Source: Takakia lepidozioides (lineage: Eukaryota; Streptophyta; Takakiopsida; Takakiales; Takakiaceae). Taken from it: a DNA stretch of 64,000 nucleotides. The DNA lies in contig CM060732.1 of NCBI GenBank assembly GCA_030704615.1, forward strand, positions 76,863,053 to 76,927,052, given 5' to 3'. Both the position numbers and the translations under genes were made by a program. Shown here piece after piece: positions 10,125 through 22,385 of this stretch (its first letter is position 1; each line of letters starts with the position of its first letter). The notes below the pieces were generated by a model. That model ran no database searches, was not told where the DNA came from, and saw nothing but the letters and a program-made list of their open reading frames with translations.

Positions 10125-13100
10125 TCAAGTGTCGCAGTCATCACAATCAATGTCCACCTCCTGTGCTATGTCATCTACAAAGATTCTGGCCCCAACACCA
10201 CGTGTTCTACGAAGGCCATCGCAAGGTGGACTCTGAGTGCCATGAACGGACATGCTTGCTGCGAGTGCCTCGCATAGACAGGTAGCACACAAGACCGAGG
10301 AGGACTGAAAACAAGTCCAAATAGGTGTGATAGCCCAGGAGGGCAAGTGGAAGCACGCGGACTCCTACACATGTCCACAAAATTCCATTTTTAACACAAT
10401 GATGCAATGCACAAGTCCAACGAAGAGGATGTCTCCCCATTTGCACTTTGCCTCAAGAACAGCGATTCTCGATAATGAAACAACAATGCAAGCATGCACA
10501 GGTTCAACTTACTCACAGGCAAAGTCGGAGTCCAGCTCCTTGTCAGAAGTCTCCTCTGTACCAGTATCAGCGGGACGGGGCTTCGGAAGGACCTGAGAAG
10601 TGTGTCCACCCAAACCCATCAGGAGGTTCTTGTAAATCTCAGCATCCCCTTCAATCCCAAAGACATGTCGCGCACTGGCCTTGCAAGCGTGGTACGAAGC
10701 ACTGCAGTGGAATAGAATGAAGTAAGCAGACATTGAAGACACATTCGGAACGGTGGAAAGTGCTGAAAGTGCAAGCTCAATCAAACCTCATGAAATGTGA
10801 ATGTTGAAGGGACGAACCTGTGCCCATCGACAAATCCAGAACTCTGGCGTCTGTGTAGGTGCAGCACTCCACAATCGTTTGAATGAAAGCCGGGCTCCTC
10901 TCCCTCGCCCCTCTCCAAGGAACCCCATTCCCCCTTCGCAAGCACACGTTGTTGTCAACGTAGTTGTGATGCATGTCATCCGTGGGAGGATCTGTCCTGT
11001 CATCTATGAACTTGCCCCCGTGAGTGATGGCAAACTCCGTAATGCCGGCCGGAGTCGTTGGTGGATGCACCCGGACGAGACAAACAGCTTCAAACAGACG
11101 AGTCTGCGAACATGACATCCAGAAGGAACTAAGAACCAAAATAAAATCGGGCCCCTACATATGAGTTTGAGCGACCTACACAACACAATCCCAGAACAAA
11201 AAAGAAGAGGAAGAAGAAGGGAAACTCACCATCTCTCCCGGACGATCCCCCTTCGTAAGGTACATGCTGTTCACACAATTCCATGTCTTCAGGACTCTCA
11301 TGCCCGAGGCTTTCAAATAGCTGGCAAGGGCACGGCGACACCGAACATCGATGGACTGGATGAGAACCAAAACACCTGCATCGGAAAGGAAGAAGTTGCA
11401 AAAGGAAAAAACCCACCGCCAGTAGCGCTCATCAAATGCATTCCAACCCGGACAAGCACCCGATGGTGGGATATCCGGGACTGCCAACCCATCAGGGATG
11501 TCCAAGATGATGAGTTCCGCTGCATATGGCTTCTCCTTCCCGTTCACCCACGATTTGGTCATTTTAGCCTGCAAACAAAAATACAATGGAATTCTGACAA
11601 GTTTATAAACGATCCATGCCCACAGCAGACAAAGAGAGCAGAAGCCACAGAACCCAAAGAGAACACGCACCGTGCTGAGGAACTCGACAATCCTCTCCCA
11701 CACTGGTGATGGCTCGCCCTTGTAATCAGATTTCTTCGACTCCATCATGGCAAGGAACCCGACGTTGGCAATCTCCAACCTGGTTGGACGAATGACCCTC
11801 GTGGGATGTTCCACTGCATGGTACGGGTCCTTGGGATCAACCACACCCTTGTTTTTTCTCCCGGATCCCCTACCATGCGGTGGAGTCTGCTGGACATGCT
11901 CCACAGGGCCAATAGCTGCAACACTTCCCTGCCCTTGTGCCACCTTCCCTCTACCCCTTCCCGTCCCCACAACACCAGCAACATCTTTTCCCTTTGCCTT
12001 TCTTCCTCTACCCGGGGTATCCTGAGCGGGAGGCTCCTTCTCTGCAAGAGTCCTCAGATTACGCTCATGAATGTCGAGGTCCGCTGCTGCGGCAGTGGCT
12101 GCAATACGGTCATTCTCTCTCCTCAAAGACAACTCTACAGCTGGGGTCTCTGAAGGAGGGCAATCCAAATACCAACCACAAGAAGAAAGATGGTCCGGAC
12201 CCCAGTCATGCAAGATCCCAGCAGTGAACATGGTCTGGTTGCCAGCAGGGACAAGCCAAAGGTCCACGAAATCTGGATGTTTGTCCAAGCAATTCTCTTC
12301 CAGGAGAACAAACTTAATGTACCTGCACGAACAGACACAGCCTCATTATCCAATGCACATATTGTGTCCCAGCTTTTTCAACACACCAGGAAGACCCCCT
12401 TAAACAGTATGCCACACAACACATTGCAACCACAACACAAGCAAAGAGTGCAAGGGTGTGCACCTGTAAAGGCATCGTTTCCAGGCTTCCTCTCCTTTTT
12501 CCTGCTGGTCAAGCTCATTTGTTCGACTGATGCCACCCTCCTTGCTGAACTCTCTAAAGAAACCAGAGTGCCACACTGTGGCTCTCCATTTCCTCATGTA
12601 TGCTTCGAAGGAGACCTTCGGAGCTGTCATAGTGATGCCATAGTCAGCCAGCTGAGTATGCAGAACCGATCGGGCCCTTTCTTCCAACTGCAAAAAAATT
12701 GAAATGGAAGAATGAACCCAAAAACAGTCACAGCGAATGTAAGAGGCAATGGGAAGAGAAGGACAGGAAAAGAGAAAAGAAAGTGAGATACGAGAGGACA
12801 TCACACCTGGCTCCAGTAAGTGGCCTTGTGAAGCCAGTTGTCCAGCACATTGTCACTGACAGGAACGACACGCTGGGTCTTCTTCTCCTTCTCTGGCCTT
12901 GGGAACATGTGGGTATCCCTAACTGTGGGATCGGAGTTCCATATCTGCAGCCACTTCACCTTCTGTTCAGAAGACACGACGGCGGTAGACAACCTGTGCA
13001 ACTTCTCCTGGGCCATCTCCGGCTTGCCTGGCTTGTTATAATGGTTTTTTATCTCCAGCAGAAACTGCGGCCCGAATGATGGGTCGGCCATTCTCAACTG

Positions 13101-14249
13101 CTTCACAAAAGCACTCATTATTGTCCTTCTTGTAGCGTTCATCTCCTTCTGGATGTGACTTTCAACTCCCTTTGCTGTCCTTCTCTCCTCAGGGGTAGAG
13201 CTGTAGTATTCCAGTTTGCCACGCTCCCCTGCATCTGCAATGTCTTGCTGCAAGGGAATGCAAGAGAGTTGCATCAATCCAAGGTCAAGGGAGACAGAGA
13301 GAAACAAACATGTGGAAGCAGGAATATGGAAAGGCCAGATGAAGGAAGATGTATCTCACCGTGTACATGTACTCCATGAAAGCCTCACGGGTCAACGAGT
13401 ACCATGTTTCCGAAGTCTTGGAGCTTTCGCATTTCTTATACATCTCTGCCGAAAGGATGGTCTTGAAGTTGGTCAAGGGCATCTGCCCGATCCTTTGTAT
13501 CCTATACAGTGTGTGAACCAGACTCGTTTTGACATGCGATGTCTCCGTCCCTCTGCAGAATGATATCTGAATTTCAGAATGTAATTCAAGGACTTCAATC
13601 AAGGAAGAACGGAACCAGAAGTGCAACGTGTACAATGAGAAACCAACCTGTTCACATCATTCATTGCCGTCAGAAGACCCATCATGTTGTCGTCACAATC
13701 AAGCACCATCGATCGAACAGAGTAATGCCACTCTTCCTCCTGTGAGTGCAGCCTCCCAATGACAGCCATCCATGCAAGCAACCGGTGGTTGCCATCCCAA
13801 ACGTGAAACATCTTCCCCGAGAATACCTGGGTGGAAGGTTTTCTGGAGAGAAGAAGTTCGAAGGATTCGTTCACCTGTCTCCAAATGGGGTCCCAGGAGT
13901 CGACGATTGACTCATCAACAAGGAGCTCGTTACCTCTTGAATCCCTAGTAGAAACGTAAAAGACCGCGGATCCATCCAAATACCCATGAACAAACTCGGC
14001 CTCCAGCTTGAGAATGTCTTTGACAAGGGGTGGACGAACGACGGGCATGGAAACCAACCTACACAGGGGAATCTTCAACCTCCCACCAGGAGCAAGCATA
14101 CTTTGAACCACAAGCTGAGAGTTCACCTTTTGACCCCCCAGCATCTCAGCGGCTTTGCTTTCATAAAACTCATCGTCAACATCATCTTTGGTCTCCTTCC
14201 CCTGACCCTGAGGGACCTCATCCGCCACACTTTGCATTTTCCCCTGCAA
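10125..14249 (-). CDS. ParB-like plus N6/N4-type DNA methyltransferase fusion (MULE-1 cargo)
   Basis: A multi-exon minus-strand gene. Exons with consistent GT-AG phase are 14249-13648, 13552-13360, 13247-12807, 12687-12464, 12322-11671, 11568-11230 and 11103-10818. A further exon covers about 10701-10520, with perhaps a last one near 10308-10125. The first exon has a ParB/sulfiredoxin-like core with VWDGNHRLLAW at about 13803-13770. After a helical middle and a Gly/Arg/Lys-rich linker, the last exons show methyltransferase blocks in permuted beta-class order: a motif IV-like strand (LIILDIPDG, 11512-11489), a helix and GMRVLKTWNC, then motif I (VLDLSMGTG, near 10842-10818) and motif II (HVFGIEGD, near 10665-10643). 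The expected DPPY is DIPD, so activity is uncertain. The simplest intron before motif II is one base out of phase: a lesion or an unusual splice. An upstream exon may lie beyond the satellite (21072-21540). Confidence 0.68.
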
Positions 14250-14329
14250 GGTTGTTCACTCAAATTCTTATAAGAGAGGAATGAAACGTCGACCGATGCA
14301 TGAAAAAGTGGGATAAAAAGGGAAGTGTT

Positions 14330-17300
14330 CTTTGAGCTGCCAGATAAGTGTTCATTGATCCTCACGGACATGCACTATGTTCCCGATTTACACAGGGAAA
14401 GAACATTGAAAAGTTCTGCTCAAATATCTGCCCATGAGGGCCGAAAGTTGCGCCCTTCCATATTCATATGTTCTGCCTACACAGTGTGCGGTTCCGCAGA
14501 CTGTTTGAGCTGACAGTGAAGGGTTCATTTTATACTCAAAAATGTGCCCATGAAGTCCAAATTTTGCACCCAGAAACATTGAAATGCTCAGCTCAAACAG
14601 TGTGCGTTGCCGCACACTGTCTGAGCTGGCAGTGAAGGGTTCTTTCACACTCACACAGGTGCCCCTGAAGTCCAATTTTTGCATCCAGAAACATTGAAAT
14701 GCTCAGCTCAAACAGTGTGCGTTGCCGCACACTGTCTGAGCTGGCAGTGAAGGGTTCATTTCACACTCACACAGGTGCCCCTGAAGTCCAAATTTTCACC
14801 CAGAAACATTGAAATGCTCAGCTCAAACAGTGTGCGTTGCCGCACACTGTCTGAGCTGGCAGTGAAGGGTTCTTTTCACACTCACACAGGTGCCCCTGAA
14901 GTCCAAATATTTCACCCAGAAACATTGAAATGCTCAGCTCAAACAGTGTGCGTTGCCGCACACTGTCTGAGCTGGCAGTGAAGGGTTCTTTTCACACTCA
15001 CACGGTGCCCCTGAAGTCCAAATTTTGCACCCAGAAACATTGAAATGCTCAGCTCAAACAGTGTGCGTTGCCGCACACTGTCTGAGCTGGCAGTGAAGGG
15101 TTCATTTCACACTCACACAGGTGCCCATGAAGTCCAAATTTTGCACCCAGAAACATTGAAATGCTCAGCTCAAACAGTGTGCGTTGCCGCACACTGTCTG
15201 GCTGGCAGTGAAGGGTTCTTTTCACACTCACACAGGTGCCCCTGAAGTCCAAATATTTCACCCAGAAACATTGAAATGCTCAGCTCAAACAGTGTGCGTT
15301 GCCGCACACTGTCTGAGCTGGCAGTGAAGGGTTCTTTTCACACTCACACAGGTGCCCCTGAAGTCCAAATATTTCACCCAGAAACATTGAAATGCTCAGC
15401 TCAAACAGTGTGCGTTGCCGCACACTGTCTGAGCTGGCAGTGAAGGGTTCTTTTCACACTCACACAGGTGCCCTGAAGTCCAAATTTTGCACCCAGAAAC
15501 ATTGAAATGCTCAGCTCAAACAGTGTGCGTTGCCGCACACTGTCTGGCTGGCAGTGAAGGGTTCTTTTCACACTCACACAGGTGCCCCTGAAGTCCAAAT
15601 ATTTCACCCAGAAACATTGAAATGCTCAGCTCAAACAGTGTGCGTTGCCGCACACTGTCTGAGCTGGCAGTGAAGGGTTCATTTCACACTCACACAGGTG
15701 CCCCTGAAGTCCAAATATTTCACCCAGAAACATTGAAATGCTCAGCTCAAACAGTGTGCGTTGCCGCACACTGTCTGAGCTGGCAGTGAAGGGTTCATTT
15801 CACACTCACACAGGTGCCCCTGAAGTCCAAATTTTGCACCCAGAAACATTGAAATGCTCAGCTCAAACAGTGTGCGTTGCCGCACACTGTCTGGCTGGCA
15901 GTGAAGGGTTCTTTTCACACTCACACAGGTGCCCCTGAAGTCCAAATATTTCACCCAGAAACATTGAAATGCTCAGCTCAAACAGTGTGCGTTGCCGCAC
16001 ACTGTCTGAGCTGGCAGTGAAGGGTTCTTTTCACACTCACACAGGTGCCCCTGAAGTCCAAATATTTCACCCAGAAACATTGAAATGCTCAGCTCAAACA
16101 GTGTGCGTTGCCGCACACTGTCTGAGCTGGCAGTGAAGGGTTCTTTTCACACTCACACAGGTGCCCCTGAAGTCCAAATATTTCACCCAGAAACATTGAA
16201 ATGCTCAGCTCAAACAGTGTGCGTTGCCGCACACTGTCTGAGCTGGCAGTGAAGGGTTCTTTTCACACTCACACAGGTGCCCCTGAAGTCCAATTTTTGC
16301 ATCCAGAAACATTGAAATGCTCAGCTCAAACAGTGTGCGTTGCCGCACACTGTCTGAGCTGGCAGTGAAGGGTTCATTTCACACTCACACAGGTGCCCCT
16401 GAAGTCCAATTTTTGCACCCAGAAACATTGAAATGCTCAGCTCAAACAGTGTGCGTTGCCGCACACTGTCTGAGCTGGCAGTGAAGGGTTCTTTTCACAC
16501 TCACACAGGTGCCCCTGAAGTCCAAATATTTCACCCAGAAACATTGAAATGCTCAGCTCAAACAGTGTGCGTTGCCGCACACTGTCTGAGCTGGCAGTGA
16601 AGGGTTCTTTTCACACTCACACAGGTGCCCCTGAAGTCCAATTTTGCACCCAGAAACATTGAAATGCTCAGCTCAAACAGTGTGCGTTGCCGCACACTGT
16701 CTGAGCTGGCAGTGAAGGGTTCTTTTCACACTCACACAGGTGCCCCTGAAGTCCAATTTTGCACCCAGAAACATTGAAATGCTCAGCTCAAACAGTGTGC
16801 GTTGCCGCACACTGTCTGAGCTGGCAGTGAAGGGTTCTTTTCACACTCACACAGGTGCCCCTGAAGTCCAAATATTTCACCCAGAAACATTGAAATGCTC
16901 AGCTCAAACAGTGTGCGTTGCCGCACACTGTCTGAGCTGGCAGTGAAGGGTTCATTTCACACTCACACAGGTGCCCCTGAAGTCCAATTTTGCACCCAGA
17001 AACATTGAAATGCTCAGCTCAAACAGTGTGCGTTGCCGCACACTGTCTGAGCTGGCAGTGAAGGGTTCTTTTCACACTCACACAGGTGCCCCTGAAGTCC
17101 AAATATTTCACCCAGAAACATTGAAATGCTCAGCTCAAACAGTGTGCGTTGCCGCACACTGTCTGAGCTGGCAGTGAAGGGTTCATTTCACACTCACACA
17201 GGTGCCCCTGAAGTCCAAATTTTGCACCCAGAAACATTGAAATGCTCAGCTCAAACAGTGTGCGTTGCCGCACACTGTCTGAGCTGGCAGTGAAGGGTTC

Positions 17301-20300
17301 TTTTCACACTCACACAGGTGCCCCTGAAGTCCAAATATTTCACCCAGAAACATTGAAATGCTCAGCTCAAACAGTGTGCGTTGCCGCACACTGTCTGAGC
17401 TGGCAGTGAAGGGTTCATTTCACACTCACACAGGTGCCCCTGAAGTCCAAATTTTGCACCCAGAAACATTGAAATGCTCAGCTCAAACAGTGTGCGTTGC
17501 CGCACACTGTCTGAGCTGGCAGTGAAGGGTTCTTTTCACACTCACACAGGTGCCCCTGAAGTCCAAATATTTCACCCAGAAACATTGAAATGCTCAGCTC
17601 AAACAGTGTGCGTTGCCGCACACTGTCTGAGCTGGCAGTGAAGGGTTCTTTTCACACTCACACAGGTGCCCCTGAAGTCCAAATATTTCACCCAGAAACA
17701 TTGAAATGCTCAGCTCAAACAGTGTGCGTTGCCGCACACTGTCTGAGCTGGCAGTGAAGGGTTCTTTTCACACTCACACAGGTGCCCCTGAAGTCCAAAT
17801 ATTTCACCCAGAAACATTGAAATGCTCAGCTCAAACAGTGTGCGTTGCCGCACACTGTCTGAGCTGGCAGTGAAGGGTTCTTTTCACACTCACACAGGTG
17901 CCCCTGAAGTCCAAATTTTTGCACCCAGAAACATTGAAATGCTCAGCTCAAACAGTGTGCGTTGCCGCACACTGTCTGAGCTGGCAGTGAAGGGTTCATT
18001 TCACACTCACACAGGTGCCCCTGAAGTCCAATTTTTGCACCCAGAAACATTGAAATGCTCAGCTCAAACAGTGTGCGTTGCCGCACACTGTCTGAGCTGG
18101 CAGTGAAGGGTTCTTTTCACACTCACACAGGTGCCCCTGAAGTCCAAATATTTCACCCAGAAACATTGAAATGCTCAGCTCAAACAGTGTGCGTTGCCGC
18201 ACACTGTCTGAGCTGGCAGTGAAGGGTTCTTTTCACACTCACACAGGTGCCCCTGAAGTCCAAATTTTGCACCCAGAAACATTGAAATGCTCAGCTCAAA
18301 CAGTGTGCGTTGCCGCACACTGTCTGAGCTGGCAGTGAAGGGTTCTTTTCACACTCACACAGGTGCCCCTGAAGTCCAAATTTTGCACCCAGAAACATTG
18401 AAATGCTCAGCTCAAACAGTGTGCGTTGCCGCACACTGTCTGAGCTGGCAGTGAAGGGTTCTTTTCACACTCACACAGGTGCCCCTGAAGTCCAAATATT
18501 TCACCCAGAAACATTGAAATGCTCAGCTCAAACAGTGTGCGTTGCCGCACACTGTCTGAGCTGGCAGTGAAGGGTTCATTTCACACTCACACAGGTGCCC
18601 CTGAAGTCCAAATTTTTGCACCCAGAAACATTGAAATGCTCAGCTCAAACAGTGTGCGTTGCCGCACACTGTCTGAGCTGGCAGTGAAGGGTTCTTTTCA
18701 CACTCACACAGGTGCCCCTGAAGTCCAAATATTTCACCCAGAAACATTGAAATGCTCAGCTCAAACAGTGTGCGTTGCCGCACACTGTCTGAGCTGGCAG
18801 TGAAGGGTTCTTTTCACACTCACACAGGTGCCCCTGAAGTCCAAATATTTCACCCAGAAACATTGAAATGCTCAGCTCAAACAGTGTGCGTTGCCGCACA
18901 CTGTCTGAGCTGGCAGTGAAGGGTTCTTTTCACACTCACACAGGTGCCCCTGAAGTCCAATTTTTGCACCCAGAAACATTGAAATGCTCAGCTCAAACAG
19001 TGTGCGTTGCCGCACACTGTCTGAGCTGGCAGTGAAGGGTTCTTTTCACACTCACACAGGTGCCCCTGAAGTCCAAATTTTGCACCCAGAAACATTGAAA
19101 TGCTCAGCTCAAACAGTGTGCGTTGCCGCACACTGTCTGGCTGGCAGTGAAGGGTTCTTTTCACACTCACACAGGTGCCCCTGAAGTCCAAATATTTCAC
19201 CCAGAAACATTGAAATGCTCAGCTCAAACAGTGTGCGTTGCCGCACACTGTCTGAGCTGGCAGTGAAGGGTTCATTTCACACTCACACAGGTGCCCCTGA
19301 AGTCCAATTTTGCACCCAGAAACATTGAAATGCTCAGCTCAAACAGTGTGCGTTGCCGCACACTGTCTGAGCTGGCAGTGAAGGGTTCTTTTCACACTCA
19401 CACAGGTGCCCCTGAAGTCCAAATATTTCACCCAGAAACATTGAAATGCTCAGCTCAAACAGTGTGCGTTGCCGCACACTGTCTGAGCTGGCAGTGAAGG
19501 GTTCTTTTCACACTCACACAGGTGCCCCTGAAGTCCAAATATTTCACCCAGAAACATTGAAATGCTCAGCTCAAACAGTGTGCGTTGCCGCACACTGTCT
19601 GAGCTGGCAGTGAAGGGTTCTTTTCACACTCACACAGGTGCCCCTGAAGTCCAAATTTTTGCACCCAGAAACATTGAAATGCTCAGCTCAAACAGTGTGC
19701 GTTGCCGCACACTGTCTGAGCTGGCAGTGAAGGGTTCTTTTCACACTCACACAGGTGCCCCTGAAGTCCAAATTTTGCACCCAGAAACATTGAAATGCTC
19801 AGCTCAAACAGTGTGCGTTGCCGCACACTGTCTGAGCTGGCAGTGAAGGGTTCTTTTCACACTCACACAGGTGCCCCTGAAGTCCAAATATTTCACCCAG
19901 AAACATTGAAATGCTCAGCTCAAACAGTGTGCGTTGCCGCACACTGTCTGAGCTGGCAGTGAAGGGTTCATTTCACACTCACACAGGTGCCCCTGAAGTC
20001 CAATTTTGCACCCAGAAACATTGAAATGCTCAGCTCAAACAGTGTGCGTTGCCGCACACTGTCTGAGCTGGCAGTGAAGGGTTCTTTTCACACTCACACA
20101 GGTGCCCCTGAAGTCCAAATATTTCACCCAGAAACATTGAAATGCTCAGCTCAAACAGTGTGCGTTGCCGCACACTGTCTGAGCTGGCAGTGAAGGGTTC
20201 TTTTCACACTCACACAGGTGCCCCTGAAGTCCAAATATTTCACCCAGAAACATTGAAATGCTCAGCTCAAACAGTGTGCGTTGCCGCACACTGTCTGAGC

Positions 20301-21060
20301 TGGCAGTGAAGGGTTCTTTTCACACTCACACAGGTGCCCCTGAAGTCCAAATTTTGCACCCAGAAACATTGAAATGCTCAGCTCAAACAGTGTGCGTTGC
20401 CGCACACTGTCTGAGCTGGCAGTGAAGGGTTCATTTCACACTCACACAGGTGCCCCTGAAGTCCAATTTTTGCATCCAGAAACATTGAAATGCTCAGCTC
20501 AAACAGTGTGCGTTGCCGCACACTGTCTGAGCTGGCAGTGAAGGGTTCATTTCACACTAACATAACAGACATCAAGACCAAATTTTGAACCCTAAAACAT
20601 TGAAAAGGTCTGCTCAAACATTGTGCGTTGCCGCACGCTGTTTGAGCTGGTTTTGAAGGGTTCATTTCAACCTCAGATAACAGACAGCAAAGACCAAATT
20701 TTGCACCCAGAAACACCGAAATGCCCAGCTCAAACAGTGTGCGTTGCCGCACACTGTCTGAGCTGGCAGTGAAGGGTTCATTTCACACTCACACAGGTGC
20801 CCCTGAAGTCCAAATTTTGCACCCATAAACATTGAAATGCTCAGCTCAAACAGTGTGCGTTGCCGCACACTGTCTGGGCTGGCAGTGAAGGGTTCTTTTC
20901 ACACTCACACAGGTGCCCCTGAAGTCCAAATTTTGCACCCAGAAACATTGAAATGCTCAGCTCAAACAGTGTGCGTTGCCGCACACTGTCTGGGCTGGCA
21001 GTGAAGGGTTCGTTTCACCCTCACATAACAGACATCAAGACCAAATTTTGCAAGACCAAT
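14330..21060. repeat. 116-bp satellite array with an 18-bp hairpin in every monomer
   Basis: More than 50 monomers of about 116 bp, nearly identical in the middle and diverged at both edges (14330-14640 and 20560-21060). Each contains CAGCTCAAACAGTGTGCG, a TTGC loop, then CGCACACTGTCTGAGCTG: an 18-bp stem with one A-C mismatch. The edge copies at 14500 and 20640 have TTTGAGCTG, which restores that pair (the 20640 copy carries one other change in the arm). Monomers come in types that differ before the CACCCAGAAACA block (AATATTTCACCC, AATTTTGCACCC, AATTTTTGCACCC) and by TCATTTCAC versus TCTTTTCAC. Short reading frames across monomers repeat with the array and are not genes. The array lies between the divergent cargo and transposase genes, possibly inside the cargo gene's first intron. 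Confidence 0.95.
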
Positions 21061-21071
21061 GGTTCTTTCTT

Positions 21072-21540
21072 TCACAAATACCTGCCATTCAAAGCCGAAT
21101 TCTTCACAAATATGGGTCGTGTGGATTTTACCTTTTTCGTAGCTACTCGAGAAGACTCCCCAGTTGCCGGGGACGCTTTCCGCTTGGGGCTGCTCTCTTC
21201 GCCGACTATGTAGGTGAGCCTCTCCCCCTTCCTCTTTCCCGTGGTCAGATCGTTCGTGAGGCCAGTGTCAACATCTTCCTCCATGTCGTCTGTCTCTCCC
21301 TCAGACGCAGTGTCCTCCTCGCCTGTTCCTGGAACTATGGTGGGTTGTTGTTCTTCTCCAGATTCCTGCTCCTCCATCGCCACACTTTCCTGTATTCCCT
21401 CTTCTTCCTCCTTTTCCTCTTCCTCCACTCTTTCCATCCTCATTCTATATCTAGCTCTATTCCTGTTTCTAGAACTCGTGAAGTATAATGACTTCCTTCT
21501 CTTTCTCCTCCGCTGGAAACAAGGGCTCCCCACGATGCCC
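21072..21540 (-). CDS. Candidate first coding exon of the cargo gene
   Basis: The minus strand is open from an acceptor-like TTGTTTCCAG (about 21545-21536) to a donor-like GGCAG/GTATTTG near 21077. The product has basic clusters (RRKRRK at the start, GKRKGER and SPKRKAS later) around a long acidic stretch, typical of a nuclear disordered segment. It lies upstream of the ParB-methyltransferase gene on the same strand, with the whole satellite in between. The end phase would fit an acceptor at GCAAAG near 14234, which would make the array a 6.8-kb intron. Without transcript data this could be a separate small gene or a chance frame, but the NLS-plus-acidic composition argues against chance. Confidence 0.45.
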
Positions 21541-22385
21541 CTGGAGCTCTCCAGTTTGACGTTTGCAACAAGTTCTGGTATCGCATGTAACAAAAATAAA
21601 AATGGACGTTGTCAACCGTATTTGGATGCGGGTGTTGATATTGTGTGCGAACGGAATTCATCCATTTTGTCGTCTTTGTATTACCCAGCTAATAAAGCGC
21701 CGAAGAAAAAGAATATCCGTTGCATGCATTTGCGATATATGTCAGATGTGCTTCGCCGCCTGCCAATACATGGCGGCCTCCTTGCCTTCTTTCAAATTCG
21801 AATGCGCCGTAGAAATGTAGTGCTTTTTCAATTCCGAGCAGTTCTTCCAGATTCGCAATAATTGTTATGCTTCACATATGCATCCACGTGTGTTGTGCTG
21901 CATGCCCTGTGGTTTTTTTTATGCCGTGACCGTCCCCATGGGGTCATTCGGTATAAAGGATTGTGTCGGATATGACCATGTGTTGCACACATTCGTGCGA
22001 GGTATCTCTTGAAGTGTCGGTGTTTGTTCTGTGCTATTCTGGCGCAACACAATCTCATTACAATCGGATCTTCCTGTTTACTGCTCTCCAGGGTTGTTGC
22101 CGTCATTTCATAATGGATGGTTTCATGTCAATTTCAGGGTTTGTTTTCCATCCAAAAACAGTACGGCTTCTTGTGGCTCTGGTCTTTCAAAACCGTTTTT
22201 CTGGTTGGTGGGAGGTGAATGTGCACGTCATCCCTACATCCTTGGCATGCATCGCCGGCAGCCTTGGGTTTGGTGCTACCCTTGTTGACCTCAGTTTGCT
22301 GGTGGTATTTCCACTTTCGATAATTACGGGCTCTCAGTTCGGGGATTCCGTTCTGCATCGGCAGTTTCGTTCAGTGCTGGAAAAC
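21541..22385 (+). promoter_or_regulatory. Upstream region of the MULE-1 transposase, TATA-like box
   Basis: A TATA-like GGTATAAAGGA lies at about 21950-21960. The transposase frame stays open upstream to about 21963, but residues there are hydrophobic and look like translated untranslated DNA. I therefore prefer the ATG at 22386 and read this as promoter, leader or intron. No other feature is recognised. Confidence 0.4.

Noticed and set aside
11226-11417. Extra intron inside the 11568-11230 exon (donor near 11417, acceptor near 11374)
   Set aside because: Reading straight through keeps one frame and gives a coherent methyltransferase helix (GVLVLIQSIDVRCRRALASY), whereas the spliced version breaks the frame.
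14500-21050. Many 66-94-residue reading frames on both strands across the satellite
   Set aside because: They recur with the 116-bp monomer, start and stop at the same monomer positions, and differ only by repeat indels, so they are by-products of the repeat.
14330-21060. Possible CRISPR-like array
   Set aside because: There are no unique spacers: the whole 116-bp unit repeats. The context is eukaryotic and no cas gene is present.
21963-22385. Upstream extension of the transposase start to 21963
   Set aside because: The added residues are hydrophobic and unlike the rest of the protein, and a TATA-like box overlaps the region. The ATG at 22386 begins sequence with normal protein composition.
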